64,000 nt of DNA from NCBI GenBank assembly GCA_935421135.1, contig OW285187.1, forward strand, positions 34,598,818-34,662,817, read 5' to 3'. Under the pieces are notes generated by a model that was given only the letters and a program-made list of their open reading frames with translations, was not told the origin of the DNA and ran no database searches. The position numbers and the translations under genes are program-made. This document shows, piece by piece, positions 39,671-52,144 of the stretch. The stretch comes from Bugulina stolonifera (taxonomy: Eukaryota > Bryozoa > Gymnolaemata > Cheilostomatida > Bugulidae). The number at the start of each line of letters is the position of its first letter. The stretch's first letter is position 1.

Positions 39671-40367
39671 GGGCTGAGATGGATATAGGGGCTATTTACA
39701 GTATTATGTTATATTTTTGTTTACATTATTTAATGCATTTCATTATTTTTTGTTATCACTCATCAGCAATTAATTTCTTGTGAAATTTGTTTTTATAGAA
39801 ATAGATAAAACTCTATTATTGAGATGTTTTCATTCAGTCATATATATTGTATATATTGTGTTGTGAACTTCACAGAGAACCATGTTTTTACATGAAAATC
39901 TACTTTTATTTATTCAACAGTTCTTTACAAAGTCATCACCACTCAGATATACAATGTAGATCTGTTAGTTAATAGTATTATTGACCCTTTAACATTTCAG
40001 GTTTTACCTTAGCCTATGTTATTAGTTATACACAGGATAACAACCTTGGCCTAGTTTATCATGTTATACAAAATATGACAACCAATTGAAGTGCAATAAA
40101 ATAAAATTGTATAAATAGTACAACATACAAAAATATGTTAGATTTATGATATGCCATATATTATTTGACGAGAATAGCATTTAGGAGATGGTAGATTTGA
40201 GCTTGTTACACTGGCATTTGATTTCCTATAAGATTAGTAGAGCCAGTGTTTCAATTGCTTTGTATAACAATACAAGTAATAATAATTATTATGGACTATG
40301 GTACATACTGATGGAGTCAATACAAGTTAAAACTCAATTATCCTCAAGTAAAACCAATTAAGTTACT
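39671..40367. other. 3' intergenic region between two convergent host genes
   Basis: The 3' UTRs of the fucosyltransferase and TTC39-type genes must lie here. AATAAAATAAAAT occurs at about 40096 on the plus strand, a possible polyadenylation signal. Nothing else is supported. Confidence 0.5.
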
Positions 40368-43300
40368 TTACTTGACCGGGGCAGACTCTAGTGCCTTGAG
40401 TAGATTGCGAACTCGGACATTCAGGCGATTTTCAAAATCGTATTCCTTGAAACCATCCTTAGCCTTAAGCAGCATCTTCCTTCCCTCTTCCCTCCGACCT
40501 TCCATTCCAGTAAGATAGGAGCCTCGCTCAAAGAGAGCATGTGCAGCTATATGGTGGTCATGCTTTAGTCCTGAAATGACATGGTGAATAGTTTCATGTG
40601 TTGTGTAGAACAATAACAACATGTTTGTCGTGTTGTTATAACACTTCACAGTGTGTCACAAAACAGTGACATGGTTAAATGTGAAAATCGTCCCCGAATT
40701 CATTGCCCAAACGTTGAATGTGTGATTATACAAATATTACTGATGTGAATAGTGTAAATTATATCCCAATATTTATTTTCTCTAAAATGTGATGCGAACT
40801 AGATCCCCTGTACACCATAACTTACCTTCCTGCCTAGCGACAGCCTCTTTGAAGTATTGTTCAGACAACTCCACATCCCCATGTTGCTTGTAAAGAGCTC
40901 CTTCAATTAGACTTCTTAGATGGAAAAATTTCTTCTCTTCAACCTTAAAGATTGTTTTAATCCATTTTACATACGTGTACACATAACTCGTATATTGTAA
41001 TGAACTATAACCTATTACGTTGGGTTTCATTGCACTTAAGTGCGGTGTGTATAATACCACCACATGGATCTAATAAAGGTACCACATTGTGTTATACTTA
41101 CAGCGCCACAAACTGCCAGCATTTTTTCCGTTTCCTCTTTACTGCATTGTGGGAGGTTGTTCCACATGTAGATTAACTCCAAGATCAAAAGTTCGCACAG
41201 GTTGTCTGTCAGCTTAATCTTTTTGAATTGCTACAAGACAAGCCACGAGTAATTGCATGCTGCATTAATAACACTAGGAGGAGTTGTATGCACATGCCAT
41301 ATAATGTACAGTGTGGAGTAGTACAATGATACTAACAATAACTGTGTGTTGGTACCTGCATAATACAATAACTACATCTTAATATGTGAAAGTATGGGCG
41401 GATGAATTTGCTTTAATAAGATTCAAGCACTTTCTTCAGCCAGACATCTACACTTTGGGGGTGGGCAGGCACCGGTACCCCATCCCCTAACTTCACATAC
41501 AGCCACAATAAATTATCAGGTATTTACTATTTATGGACATTGAATAATCAACCTTTGGGCTACACCTCCTACTCTCCCTCGGGATAACACAGATAATGGG
41601 GGTGCGGAGCTCACCTGTGCTCGTCTTCCTGCAAATACTTCTATTTGATTCGTTTTCTTTCTAACGAGGCCAGGTACCGTCTTCATGGTGGTGGCAGCTA
41701 TTTCCACATTTCCTTTGGCACCATTGCACAGGGCTTGCATGTATGTATAAAAACATTTGGACCACTTTGAGTTATCCTACAATTGCAGAAGTATAGAGAG
41801 AACCAACCACAATACAACATTGTCATCGTTTCAAAGATAGCCCACAATTCAGTTCACAACACAGACGAAGTTAGGAAGGGTGAGGGTACATAACTAACTA
41901 ACCAGTAAGGTTGTGAAGACTTCTAGGCTAACATCATAGTTGAGTTTCATGAGGTTGCACCAGGCTATCTCAAACAGTGCACCATTCCTCAGTTCTACCA
42001 TTCCATTACAGTAGTCCTGGAACCAATCAGTATGTTATACCTACAGTACTAGTATGTTATACCTACGCTACTAGTATGTTACACCTACACTACTAGTATG
42101 TTATACCTACACTACTAGTATGTTATACCTACTAACACTACTAGTATGTTATACCTACACTACTAGTATGTTATACCTACACTACTAGTATGTTATACCT
42201 ACACTACTAGTATGTTATACCTACTACCACTACTAGTATGTTATACCTACACTACTAGTATGTTATACTTACACTACTAGTATGTTATACCTACACTACT
42301 AGTATGTTATACCTACACTACTAGTATGTTATACCTACACTACTAGTATGTTATACCTACACTACTAGTATGTTATACCTACACTACTAGTATGTTATAC
42401 CTACTAACACTACTAGTATGTTATACCTACACTACTAGTATGTTATACTTACACTACTAGTATGTTATACCTACACTACTAGTATGTTATACCTACTAAC
42501 ACTACTAGTATGTTATACCTACTAACACTACTAGTATGTTATACCTACTAACACTACTAGTATGTTATACCTACACTACTAGTATGTTATACCTACACTA
42601 CTAGTATGTTATACCTACACTACTAGTATGTTATACCTACACTACTAGTATGTTATACCTACACTACTAGTATGTTATACCTACACTACTAGTATGTTAC
42701 ACCTACACTACTAGTATGTTACACCTACAGTACTAGTATGTTATACCTACACTACTAGTATGTTATACCTACACTACTAGTATGTTATACCTACACTACT
42801 AGTATGTTATACCTACTACCACTACTAGTATGTTATACCTACTACCACTACTAGTATGTTATACCTACACTACTAGTATGTTATACTTACACTACTAGTA
42901 TGTTATACCTACACTACTAGTATGTTATACCTACACTACTAGTATGTTATACCTACACTACTAGTATGTTATACCTACACTACTAGTATGTTATACCTAC
43001 TAACACTACTAGTATGTTATACCTACACTACTAGTATGTTATACTTACACTACTAGTATGTTATACCTACACTATTAGTATGTTATACCTACACTACTAG
43101 TATGTTATACCTACACTACTAGTATGTTATACCTACACTACTAGTATGTCATACCTACACTACTAGTATGTTATACCTACACTACTAGTATGTTATACCT
43201 ACAGTACTAGTATGTTATACCTACACTACTAGTATGTTATACCTACACTACTAGTATGTTATACCTACACTACTAGTATGTTATACCTACACTACTAGTA

Positions 43301-46300
43301 TGTTATACCTACACTACTAGTATGTTATACCTACACTACTAGTATGTTATACCTACACTACTATAATTGTGTTCTGCTATAGTAGCTGTACATTATGTAC
43401 ATGTATATAGATGTAGGTATAGTATATAGCAGAAAATATGACACTAGTGACTGTACTTTGATAACATTAGTGTATATCCATCTGCTGGTACGAATATACA
43501 GTATTACACAGTCTCAAACAGCAAGGAAAGGGATATTAGTCTTTGATTATTTCTCAACACCATAAATACATGCATAGATAGATCAAACAGAATATCACTC
43601 TTTCTCAATCATTTACAAAAGCCCACAAAGCACAGGCACCACAGGATATAAATAAGTTACATTTGGCTACTAATCAACATACATGTACATCTATATATTA
43701 CTCTTTAGTAGACGTATGTAGGCCGATGTACCTTGGCTTTCTCATACTCTTGGAGGGCAGCATCTATGTTTTTGTTTAGCCTCCAGACCCGGCCCTTGAA
43801 GAAGAGGAAGAGGGCTGACTGGGGGTACTGCTCCTGATACTTGTCTATTAATTGAGTAATCTCAGCTAGCTCCTCCTCACCAAATGTCTCAGTAAAGAAA
43901 GGTCTCATAAGCACATGATACCAGAGGACAGTGAGGACTGCTAGAGGACCTCTCATGTCCTTGGACTCCATTGAGAACTCTACATTAATATATACATGAA
44001 CATGTCCAGTATATATGTACGTTATTGAACACTCACACACACCTATACAGGTGTCTATATACATTATATTTCAAACATAATAATTATAGTAGACACATTT
44101 ATGCCATGGTTAACATGTAACCACAGAGGATATTATGCATGTATGTGAATGGTAACGTGTCATTAAAATTCTGTCTAGATAACTACACAAACCTAAGTGT
44201 CTAATGAACTGACAAAGGGTAACACAGTAAGGTAGTCCCATTAAGTACACACATATCCCATACACACTAAACTTACTAACGCATATACATATCCCACACA
44301 TACACTAAACTTACCAATGTATATACATATCCCACACATACACTAAACTTACCAATGTATATACATCTCCCATACATACACTACACTTACCAATGTATAC
44401 TACGTATGTACATGTACTTACCCAGCGCCTTGAGCCCTGCATCTCTGTCAGCATGGAATCCAAGGAATTCTATAAGTTTCAACACCTTGTCAGGGATAAG
44501 AGAGAGTGCGAGCTGGAACATTCCATACCCAAAGCTGACAGCACCAAGTAGCCTACTTAGAGTGTCTTTGCTCATCAACTCTACGGGTGGGGGATCATCT
44601 CCCCCTGACCCCGACTTCGGTGTGGATTTTGCTGCTGCAGGGGTTGCTGGCTGTCCATTAACTAGTCAATAATCACATATACATGTATATGCCATGATGT
44701 CATTATATAATATACGTGTACATGTATATACATTGCATGATGCTATGTTAGGGAAGAGTTGCTATGTTCATTATAACAACAAGCCAACAAACAGTATAAC
44801 AACTAGTTATTAGTGGATTCCCAAGTGGAATATTATGACAACTGGGGAGTTGATAATTGGGCTTTTGGTTTGACAAGTAATTTCAGGTTGTGGCCCTCGC
44901 ACCACTACATACAATGCAAATGTTTCTTGTACATAATATACATATGCACTGATGCCAACTAGCACCTGCCGAAGAGCACTTGCTATAGTTCAGTTAATAA
45001 TGACTATCACTTTATCAACCATTACTCAACACTGGTGAATGTACATACATGTAATGATAGAACATGCTGGTCAATGCATAACTACTACTGCAGCGATCCC
45101 AGATAGTAGCAACATTTACATGCATATCATCTTATTATATCAACAGATGGATATAACTCCAGTCCACAACCATATGCGTACATATACAATGTATATCTCG
45201 TCTTGGCTGTTTATGCTCTGTCCTTCATTGTAAAAAGTAGCAGGCTAACTTATGATTAAATAAATCACTAATTACTGATGATGTTCTATACCTGCATCTG
45301 AGTCATCGTTATCTAATATATCTGTGGTTTCAACTGTCACCTTGACCTTTCCGTTTCTCTTGCTGTCCTCAAAGTTCTGTGAGATCTCTTTGTACACCTT
45401 GTCATATATCTTCCACGATTTCCTGAGGAGCCAGCCACCTGCATACATGTATATAGAGTTAGATAATATTGTTACACTGTGCTGTATTATGTATGTACTA
45501 TGTGTTGCAACAGCAAGCTGTGAACACGAACAGGTGTGACTTATTCATTTATGCTCCTGACATATAAACATGCTACTGTAAATACCATTCAAAACATTGG
45601 CTTAGCCTGATACAGGGATGTACAATATAATACAGTACGTATAATGTGTACAGTATAATTCAGCATATATAATATGCACACCTTTAATGTAGCTAGGCAT
45701 GTCTTGGTTAGAGAAGGTCAGCACTGACTGTAACAGAAGGCTATCAGCTACAATAATCTGACTCATCCACCTGTCCTCCTGGCTGGCAGCATCTTGCTGA
45801 CTGCTTTTATGTTTCTTCTTCATTCTCTGTCATAGAATACAAATATAGTAGTTATAATATCGGTATACATGTAGGTATATACATGTAAGTATATGCATGT
45901 ACACGTAGGTATATAAGTGTAGGTATATAAATGTATGTCTATGCATGTACACCTAGGTATATAAGTGTAGGTATATACATGTAGGTATATGCATGTAAGT
46001 ATATGCATGTACACGTAGGTATATAAGTGTAGGTATATAAGTGCAAGTGTATGCATGTACACGTAGGTGTCTAAGTGTAGGTATATGCATGTAGGTATAT
46101 GCATGTACACGTAGGTATATAAGTGTAGGTATATGCATGTAAGTCTATCCATGTACACACAGGGATATAAGTGTAGGTATATACATGTAGGTAGCCTATA
46201 CGCATACATATTTAAGACTACCTTTACCTTGAAATTATTGAGGGTTACTCGGCATTTCTTTTCGACTTCTTCCAAACCGACCTTGGCAGCGGCCATCTTG

Positions 46301-47050
46301 TCTTCCTCCATTGACATGATGGCTAGAAACAGAAGCAATTCAGTGAACATTCATTTTGAGTGCTTGAAGCAGATGCTCAACCATATACCATATACTATAT
46401 TATTACACCCTAGGCTTTCATGCCCATTACTAAAGCTGCACCTGTCAAGGTTTTGCATAACTGAAAGGCTGTCAACATACACTGAGTACAATGTGCATCT
46501 TTTCAACAAAGGATATGGCCCGTCTGCAATGTATTAGAGAATCACTGTAATTCAGTGGATTTATTCATACAATACTATCTCTGTTAAGCTTGTGATCAAA
46601 GGTGAACACTTATCATGCAGATAAGATAAGCACCATAATAGAAGGTTAATACTTTCCAATGAACTGCTTGATAATGGTTCATCAGTAGGTTAGTACATGG
46701 TCATATTATGAATATATATACAATATTCAAACATTGTAGAATCTAGCAACAACAAGCAATATAATTATTACAGTGGCCGTTATATAATACTGTATGTGTC
46801 AACATACAGTCCCAAGCTACTAAGTTAAATTACCTTGGACATAGTTAACAAATGTTTCACCATAGTGCATTAGGGCACTCTGAGACTTATATTTCCCAAA
46901 GAGCTCTTTACTCTCCTCCCATTTATTACTGAGTAGCAGGGCGATTCCTTTATATGCCAAATCATTGTCATCTTCAGTGCCAGGTTCAGCTTCGTCAATG
47001 TGTACTTCATCGAGACCAGCAGAAACGGCTGCCTCCTCACTCTTAGACAT
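40368..47050 (-). CDS. TTC39: tetratricopeptide repeat protein 39 (TTC39/IML2 family), 11 exons
   Basis: Cytoplasmic TPR protein of the TTC39 family, whose vertebrate members are linked to ciliary and lipid traits. Exons (minus strand, 5' to 3'): 47050-46834, 46322-46228, 45826-45682, 45438-45292, 44661-44422, 43979-43732, 42016-41903, 41776-41615, 41230-41102, 40943-40826, 40570-40368. All have GT-AG borders, phases fit and the total is 605 residues. Family traits visible: the N-terminal LAYKGIALLLSNKWEESKEL; the core SFGYGMFQLALSLIPDKVLK then LIEFLGFHADRDAGL; PLAVLTVLWYHVL; ALFLFFKGRVWRLNKNIDAAL; GALFEIAWCNLMKLNYD; and a C-terminal TPR (LIEGALYKQHGDVELSEQYF, then AHALFERGSYL). The A/B/C subtype cannot be told. 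The acidic N-terminus and Lys-rich insert (MKKKHKSSQQDAASQEDRW) are less conserved. The start is the ATG at 47050; a GTG just before it is not used. Confidence 0.9.
42020..43365. repeat. 1.3-kb, 22-bp minisatellite in a TTC39 intron
   Basis: About 60 copies of TATGTTATACCTACACTACTAG and variants (CTAACACTACTAG, CTACCACTACTAG, TTATACTTAC, TTACACCTAC). It lies between exons 6 and 7 of the TTC39-type gene, beginning a few bases from the 3' splice site of exon 7. Variant units recur in blocks, indicating higher-order duplication. Confidence 0.97.
44245..44400. repeat. 36-bp tandem repeat in a TTC39 intron
   Basis: About four copies of ACATATCCCACACATACACT then AAACTTACCAATGTAT, with point differences. 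Confidence 0.85.
45860..46200. repeat. GTAGGTATAT-type repeat in a TTC39 intron
   Basis: An irregular array of GTAGGTATATGCATGTACAC and GTAGGTATATAAGTGTAGGT units between exons 2 and 3. Long ORFs through it are composed of repeated Tyr/His/Thr codons and are not genes. Confidence 0.85.
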
Positions 47051-48234
47051 CACTACCTATTTGAAAAGCATTATTAGCCTCATGTCAACATCTCATATAC
47101 AGTGCGGTGTGGGCAACAATTACCCACACCCCTCGTAACACAAATAAGTGCTCAGAGTTGATATTTTCACCAGATTCAAATTTATTACCATCATAGAAAC
47201 ATTAAGATTATAATAAATGTCGTGAACATTATCGGACATGTTAAGAACAATTCATGAGATTTTGATGCAAGCTAGATAAGTTAAGCAACACTTCAAAAAA
47301 TATCAAGTGAGGCCCCTATCTTATTTAAAAACTTGTATTGCCACTAAACTGTTCTTGATAACGACTGGGTACTGTGGCAAGAACATGATCAAGTTTATAA
47401 GCTGGCAGATTCACTCTAGCTGTGGCTCTGGTAACACAGGAATCATTATTCTCCATTCATGGGTCTGTTTTAAGAACATGCTATGTTTGGTAAAGCTCTT
47501 TAATGACAAAATCTGCTTAAGAAAGTTAGCAACTGGTCCTCAGATTCTAACTCACAGTTTTACCATTATGCTGTCACGCACCACTTTAAAATGAGAAAGC
47601 ATGCGTAAGGTAAGGACAGTCCAGTTTTGCATGCTCTTCAATTTATTCCTTCATTGGTATTTACTTCCATCTTTATTTGCAATGGCAAGTCTCTTTTTAT
47701 AAAAACTGAAAATGTAGATGTACAATACCACGAGAACCTGAGGTTTCTGGTTAAAACTTTTAATAGAGCAATTAGGAAAAATAAATGACATTGGCATAGG
47801 GCAATTTAGTCCTACTCCACGGATCCGACAGCCACCTTGCAGAAGTAGTTATGTTACATCAGTAAGCAAACATTTGGCCTCATGCAAATGTGATCTGTCT
47901 ACAATATGTTATATAATTGCTATTTATTATTGATCAATCAAAAATTATAACATATTATTTAGACTTCATTATAGATCATAATAATACAACAATCGATGAT
48001 TATTATATATATAAATTTATATTATTTATTACAAAACTATCATAATTATAATAAAATTCATTATTATGATAGCCGATAGTGACAACTTAATAACTATGAT
48101 AACCATCTGTGTTTTACTAAGGTACTAAGGTAACCCACAAGGAGTAGGCTATGAAGTCAAATAAGAGCAAGTCTCTAAAGAAGAAAATTTAAGTCGAAGA
48201 ATAACATAAAACCAACATAACATCAACATAACAT
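47051..48234. other. intergenic region upstream of the TTC39-type gene
   Basis: AT-rich with no supported exon. The TTC39 promoter is expected next to 47050. The left copy of the target duplication of the hAT-like element is at 48228-48234 (ATAACAT). Confidence 0.4.
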
Positions 48235-48678
48235 CAGGGCTCTCAAGTTCTCGGATTTTCCCCGAGCAGTCCGGATTTTGAGTGCTTGCTCGGAGAGCTC
48301 GGGAGGTTTTCCATTATTGATGATCTGCTCGGATTTTGGGAGATTTTCTCACATTAGCTATATTTTGAATTGAAATGCTCCAAATCTCAAAATTAATCTT
48401 CAGTTTATCTCATAGCTTATTAGTTGCTTAAGAAAAAGCTACTAATTCTATTACTTTCCAAGGGCAAGGACTGAATTACATGTATGTACTGGGATTATTA
48501 GGCTGTGAGAAATTAGTTAGGCTAGCTCCATAGAGAAACAGATATGTGCATGTAAGTGACCAACAGCTTTATTTATATCTCTGACCAATTGCTAGTAGAG
48601 TAATACTGCTATACTGCTTACACTGCAGTACATTGTACATTTGCTCCGATTTTTTGACTGAGCAACTTGAGAGCCCTG
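48235..48678. mobile_element. hAT-like MITE
   Basis: Terminal inverted repeat CAGGGCTCTCAAGTT at both ends (48235 and, inverted, ending 48678), flanked by exact ATAACAT direct repeats (48228-48234 and 48679-48685). The CAGGG terminus and 7-8 bp duplication fit the hAT superfamily. The interior includes a Ser/Pro-codon-like CTCGGATTTT repeat near the left end but no ORF. Confidence 0.8.
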
Positions 48679-48685
48679 ATAACAT

Positions 48686-49934
48686 GCCAATGCTGGTTTG
48701 GTTAAACCTGGAAACCTGAAAACAATAAACATAGCAACAAATCTATATTAGTGCAACATGTTAGCATAACATAAACATATGACCATAGTAATCTTGACAA
48801 AAACCAAAAACAGACGAGGCGTACCCCTTGCATCAAGCTCTAGTACGTTCTAAAGAAGAAGACGTAAGACGTAAGTGGAGTATAATTAACAGTCGAGAGT
48901 AACAAAAATGAAATATTTGCCAAACCAATCACTATCTGACTACGACTATCATATCCTATCCTTAGAACTATTATAAATAATATCGTTATTAAATTATAAT
49001 TTTATATAACACTTTATTTATTTATTATTGGTCAACAAGTTACTTTTAACGAATGATATCTGCAAAAACTTTCAGAAAACCTCAATAAATGAAAATCTAA
49101 AATTTAAATTATATATAGCAATTATTAATTATATTTATATTATATTATTATATTTAATATTAAATTTGAATTCATTCATATTTTTTCTGTGAATCGTAAG
49201 CATAAACGTTAATATTACAATTTACAACCTAATTTAGTCACACCATAGAAACGCCATTTCAAATTTAACACGTAATAGATAAATTAAATGATAGAATTGT
49301 GGTTAGTAAACAGGAGTCAGTCACAAAGTTTTCTTTATTTCCATGACTTGGGGAAAACAATACATATTAACCGGATGTTGTTTATTGTTAGTCCAAGCTC
49401 CAATAAAGTGAGCACTGATACGTATTGCAAATACGATTCGACTCTTAGATCTGAATCTCATGGAGAGATCAAATTGACCTTAAACTGGCCTTCAGAGAAT
49501 AGGCAATTTTTGGCATCAATATTCCGATATACATGTACATGACTTGTACTACTAACAGTCATGTACATTGTCGTAATTGTAATTATAATAATTTAATAAT
49601 ATTAAATATATTAAAATATGTTCTTTAGAAAAACGTTCGACTGCTACGCATGATATTTTAGTTATTGATGATTATAGCCTATAATCAGGTGTAAATAAGT
49701 ATTTAAATTTCTGCTATAAATAATACACGTAAAAATAATAATAATTATAATTATATAATTATAATAGTTAACTACTATACTATTATAGGTTGAATAATAA
49801 TGGTTGATTTACCATTACCATGTACACAGTATGAGTGCATAATAGCCACTTTTATAGACATCATGTTGTTATTGTACATATTGTAGTGTATATATTATAT
49901 CTATTATAGTTTGTTAAAGCAACTGTGTCTTCCT
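48686..49934. other. AT-rich intergenic DNA
   Basis: Long stretches of TTATTATAT and TAATAATT-type sequence (48960-49210, 49560-49790). No coding signal is supported. Confidence 0.4.
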
Positions 49935-50425
49935 TATCTAGAATATCAATGTACTTCCTGTGCAGTGTGCATGGGACTCTTCCACAAATCAAGAAAGTGA
50001 GGCACTAGAAGCGGTGCAAATTGAAGGGGGTAAGGATGATCTGTGGTTTGAAAGGAAGGAGAGGTATCACAGAGGCTAAAGAACACGCCAACTCCAACAG
50101 CTCGATTTACAACTTGAAAGGTTATACACTGAGTCGTCCTAGTCTCCAGCGCCGCTCCGCCAGCCTCCAGCTTTGACTTGGGAAACTCTTGGTTTGAGCT
50201 TATGCTGAAGATTCTCTTAAAAGAAGAAACCTGTCCTGCTCTCTGTGCATCCTGTAATGAGATATTAATCCAACCGGAGATGGCAGTCCCGACCAGATCA
50301 CAGTCTAGAAAAGAGCCCCCGATTCATTGCAGCAACTGGCAACTATTTCTACAACAGTTTTCTTCCTCGTGTGATATGGGACCTCAAGAAGAGTGGCTAG
50401 CAGCAGAGGTCTCAACAGGCTGGTA
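49935..50425 (+). mobile_element. decayed LINE reverse-transcriptase C-terminal fragment
   Basis: In mixed frames it encodes CAWDSSTNQESEALEAVQ, equivalent to the WDPHT--EI--LE-VQ segment of CR1/Jockey-type elements. Near the end, in another frame, it gives NYFYNSFLPRVIWDLKKSG, matching the typical SFFPRTI-DWN terminus of such ORFs. Several stops and frame changes lie between. No upstream palm domain remains. Confidence 0.65.
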
Positions 50426-52144
50426 ATGCAAAGCTGATGACTTGCTACTAGATGGGTAATTGTATCCTCTCTGAACCCAAATACCCTACCCTTGGGATGG
50501 TAAACTGGAAAAACATTGGCCTACTGTTAAACCATGTCTGAAAATTGAGGCACGTCCCTTACTCCCACTCCCTCCCCTAGGCGATCTAGCGTGATTTCAT
50601 CCTTGATGTAAGCAACTTTAGTTAATCAGGTTTGGTTTTGGTTGATACTTTTATAGATTAATTCCACCTGAATTGCATACCAAACACCACCCACCCTTGG
50701 GCATTTGGGTGAATGGGAAATCTTGCATTTCCCCTAATTTTGTTGAACTGCAACATCAATTCAAAATGCGAGATTAGTGTTATTATATAAATTGAATATT
50801 AAGCCCTAATTATGTTATCATTATATTAATATTAATATCAATATATTGTGTTATATAGAATATGATAAGATATTAATATGCATGTTTATATTTATTGATA
50901 TGATTATTACAATATTACTGATATTAAAACATTGTAAACTAATAATCAATATAATTAATGTACACCATGTATGTGTCATTGAAATTAGGTGTTCATCTAA
51001 AATTTCTATCAATGCTATTTATTATACAAAACACTGATCACACATCCCATGTTCGACTAGCACACATCGAAAGCTACATTGTACATTTAAACTAAATGCG
51101 ATGGCTGTTGTACCCTGTCAGCTTTAAGATTATGTGTCGGCATTAAACGCTGTCAGTGGAAAGCAGTTCTGCTTGCTTAAAGTAGTACAAAATTCAAAAT
51201 AACAGTATTCTAGTTTGTAAGTTCATATTTTGGGCTTCAAAATGATACGCAACTTGACTTGGTTGAACATGTACAAATGGCTGTATTTGAACCCCAAAAA
51301 CCGTTGAAATATAGTGATTTTGTAAAAGCTCAGGAAATTTTGCCAGGAATTTCCAACTATTCATTGATGTCACTTGTCTGTTCAGTATGAATGAGCATCC
51401 ACATAGTTGAACAAAGAAATAAAGACAACCAATGAGAGAGTGTTAGTTATAAATAGGTCAATTGTTACCATTGTTACTGTGGGAGTAATGCTCCTTACAA
51501 TTATAGTTTAGTTTATTGTACTAGTGCACATGACTAGTTGACCTATTAAAACCGAGTACAATGTCAATTGTAAGCAAGCCCATGTTCATTGACAAATTTC
51601 AGCAAATCATCGGGACAAAAGTGGAATCCCCTTTACACATTATTAGTTGAAGAATTAAGCTATGTACATGTTGCATGAATACTAAATATAGACCGGTGAT
51701 TCATAGTAATTTGCATTAGAACAACCAGTGTTTGCGCGGCTCATAGAACTAGTAGTCAACGTGCCGCTTGATCGCACTAGTGATAACCTGAATAAGTGAC
51801 GTCACTTATTCACCTATTGTTGAATAGCTGAGCATTTTTGGCAATATAAAAACTTTACAGTCTGATTACACTGAAGTAAATAAAGTAAATATAGTCAATT
51901 TGCATATCATCTTGAAGCTAAAAGTGTTACCTAACTGACTAGAATGGTCAAATCCTCAAAAATTGAATACTATAAACTGTCTGGTTTAAAGAAATTTCCG
52001 GTATCACTATAATATCACTGAAATGTGCACTGTGAAGGCTCTTTAGCAGGCATATTTATATTAAAAAGGACTACTGGAAACAGTTGCTGAAAAAGAATTG
52101 CGATGCTTGAATTGTAACAAAATATTAAATTGAATAGAAGAAAC
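50426..52144. other. intergenic DNA
   Basis: No supported gene. A perfect 24-bp palindrome containing TGACGTCA lies at 51789-51812. AT-rich low complexity is at 50780-50900. Confidence 0.4.

Noticed and set aside
45820..46350. Repeat-rich ORF on the minus strand (YLHLYTYVYMH-type)
   Set aside because: Only its first part (46228-46322) is exon 2 of the TTC39-type gene. The rest is intronic GTAGGTATAT repeat after the 5' splice site.
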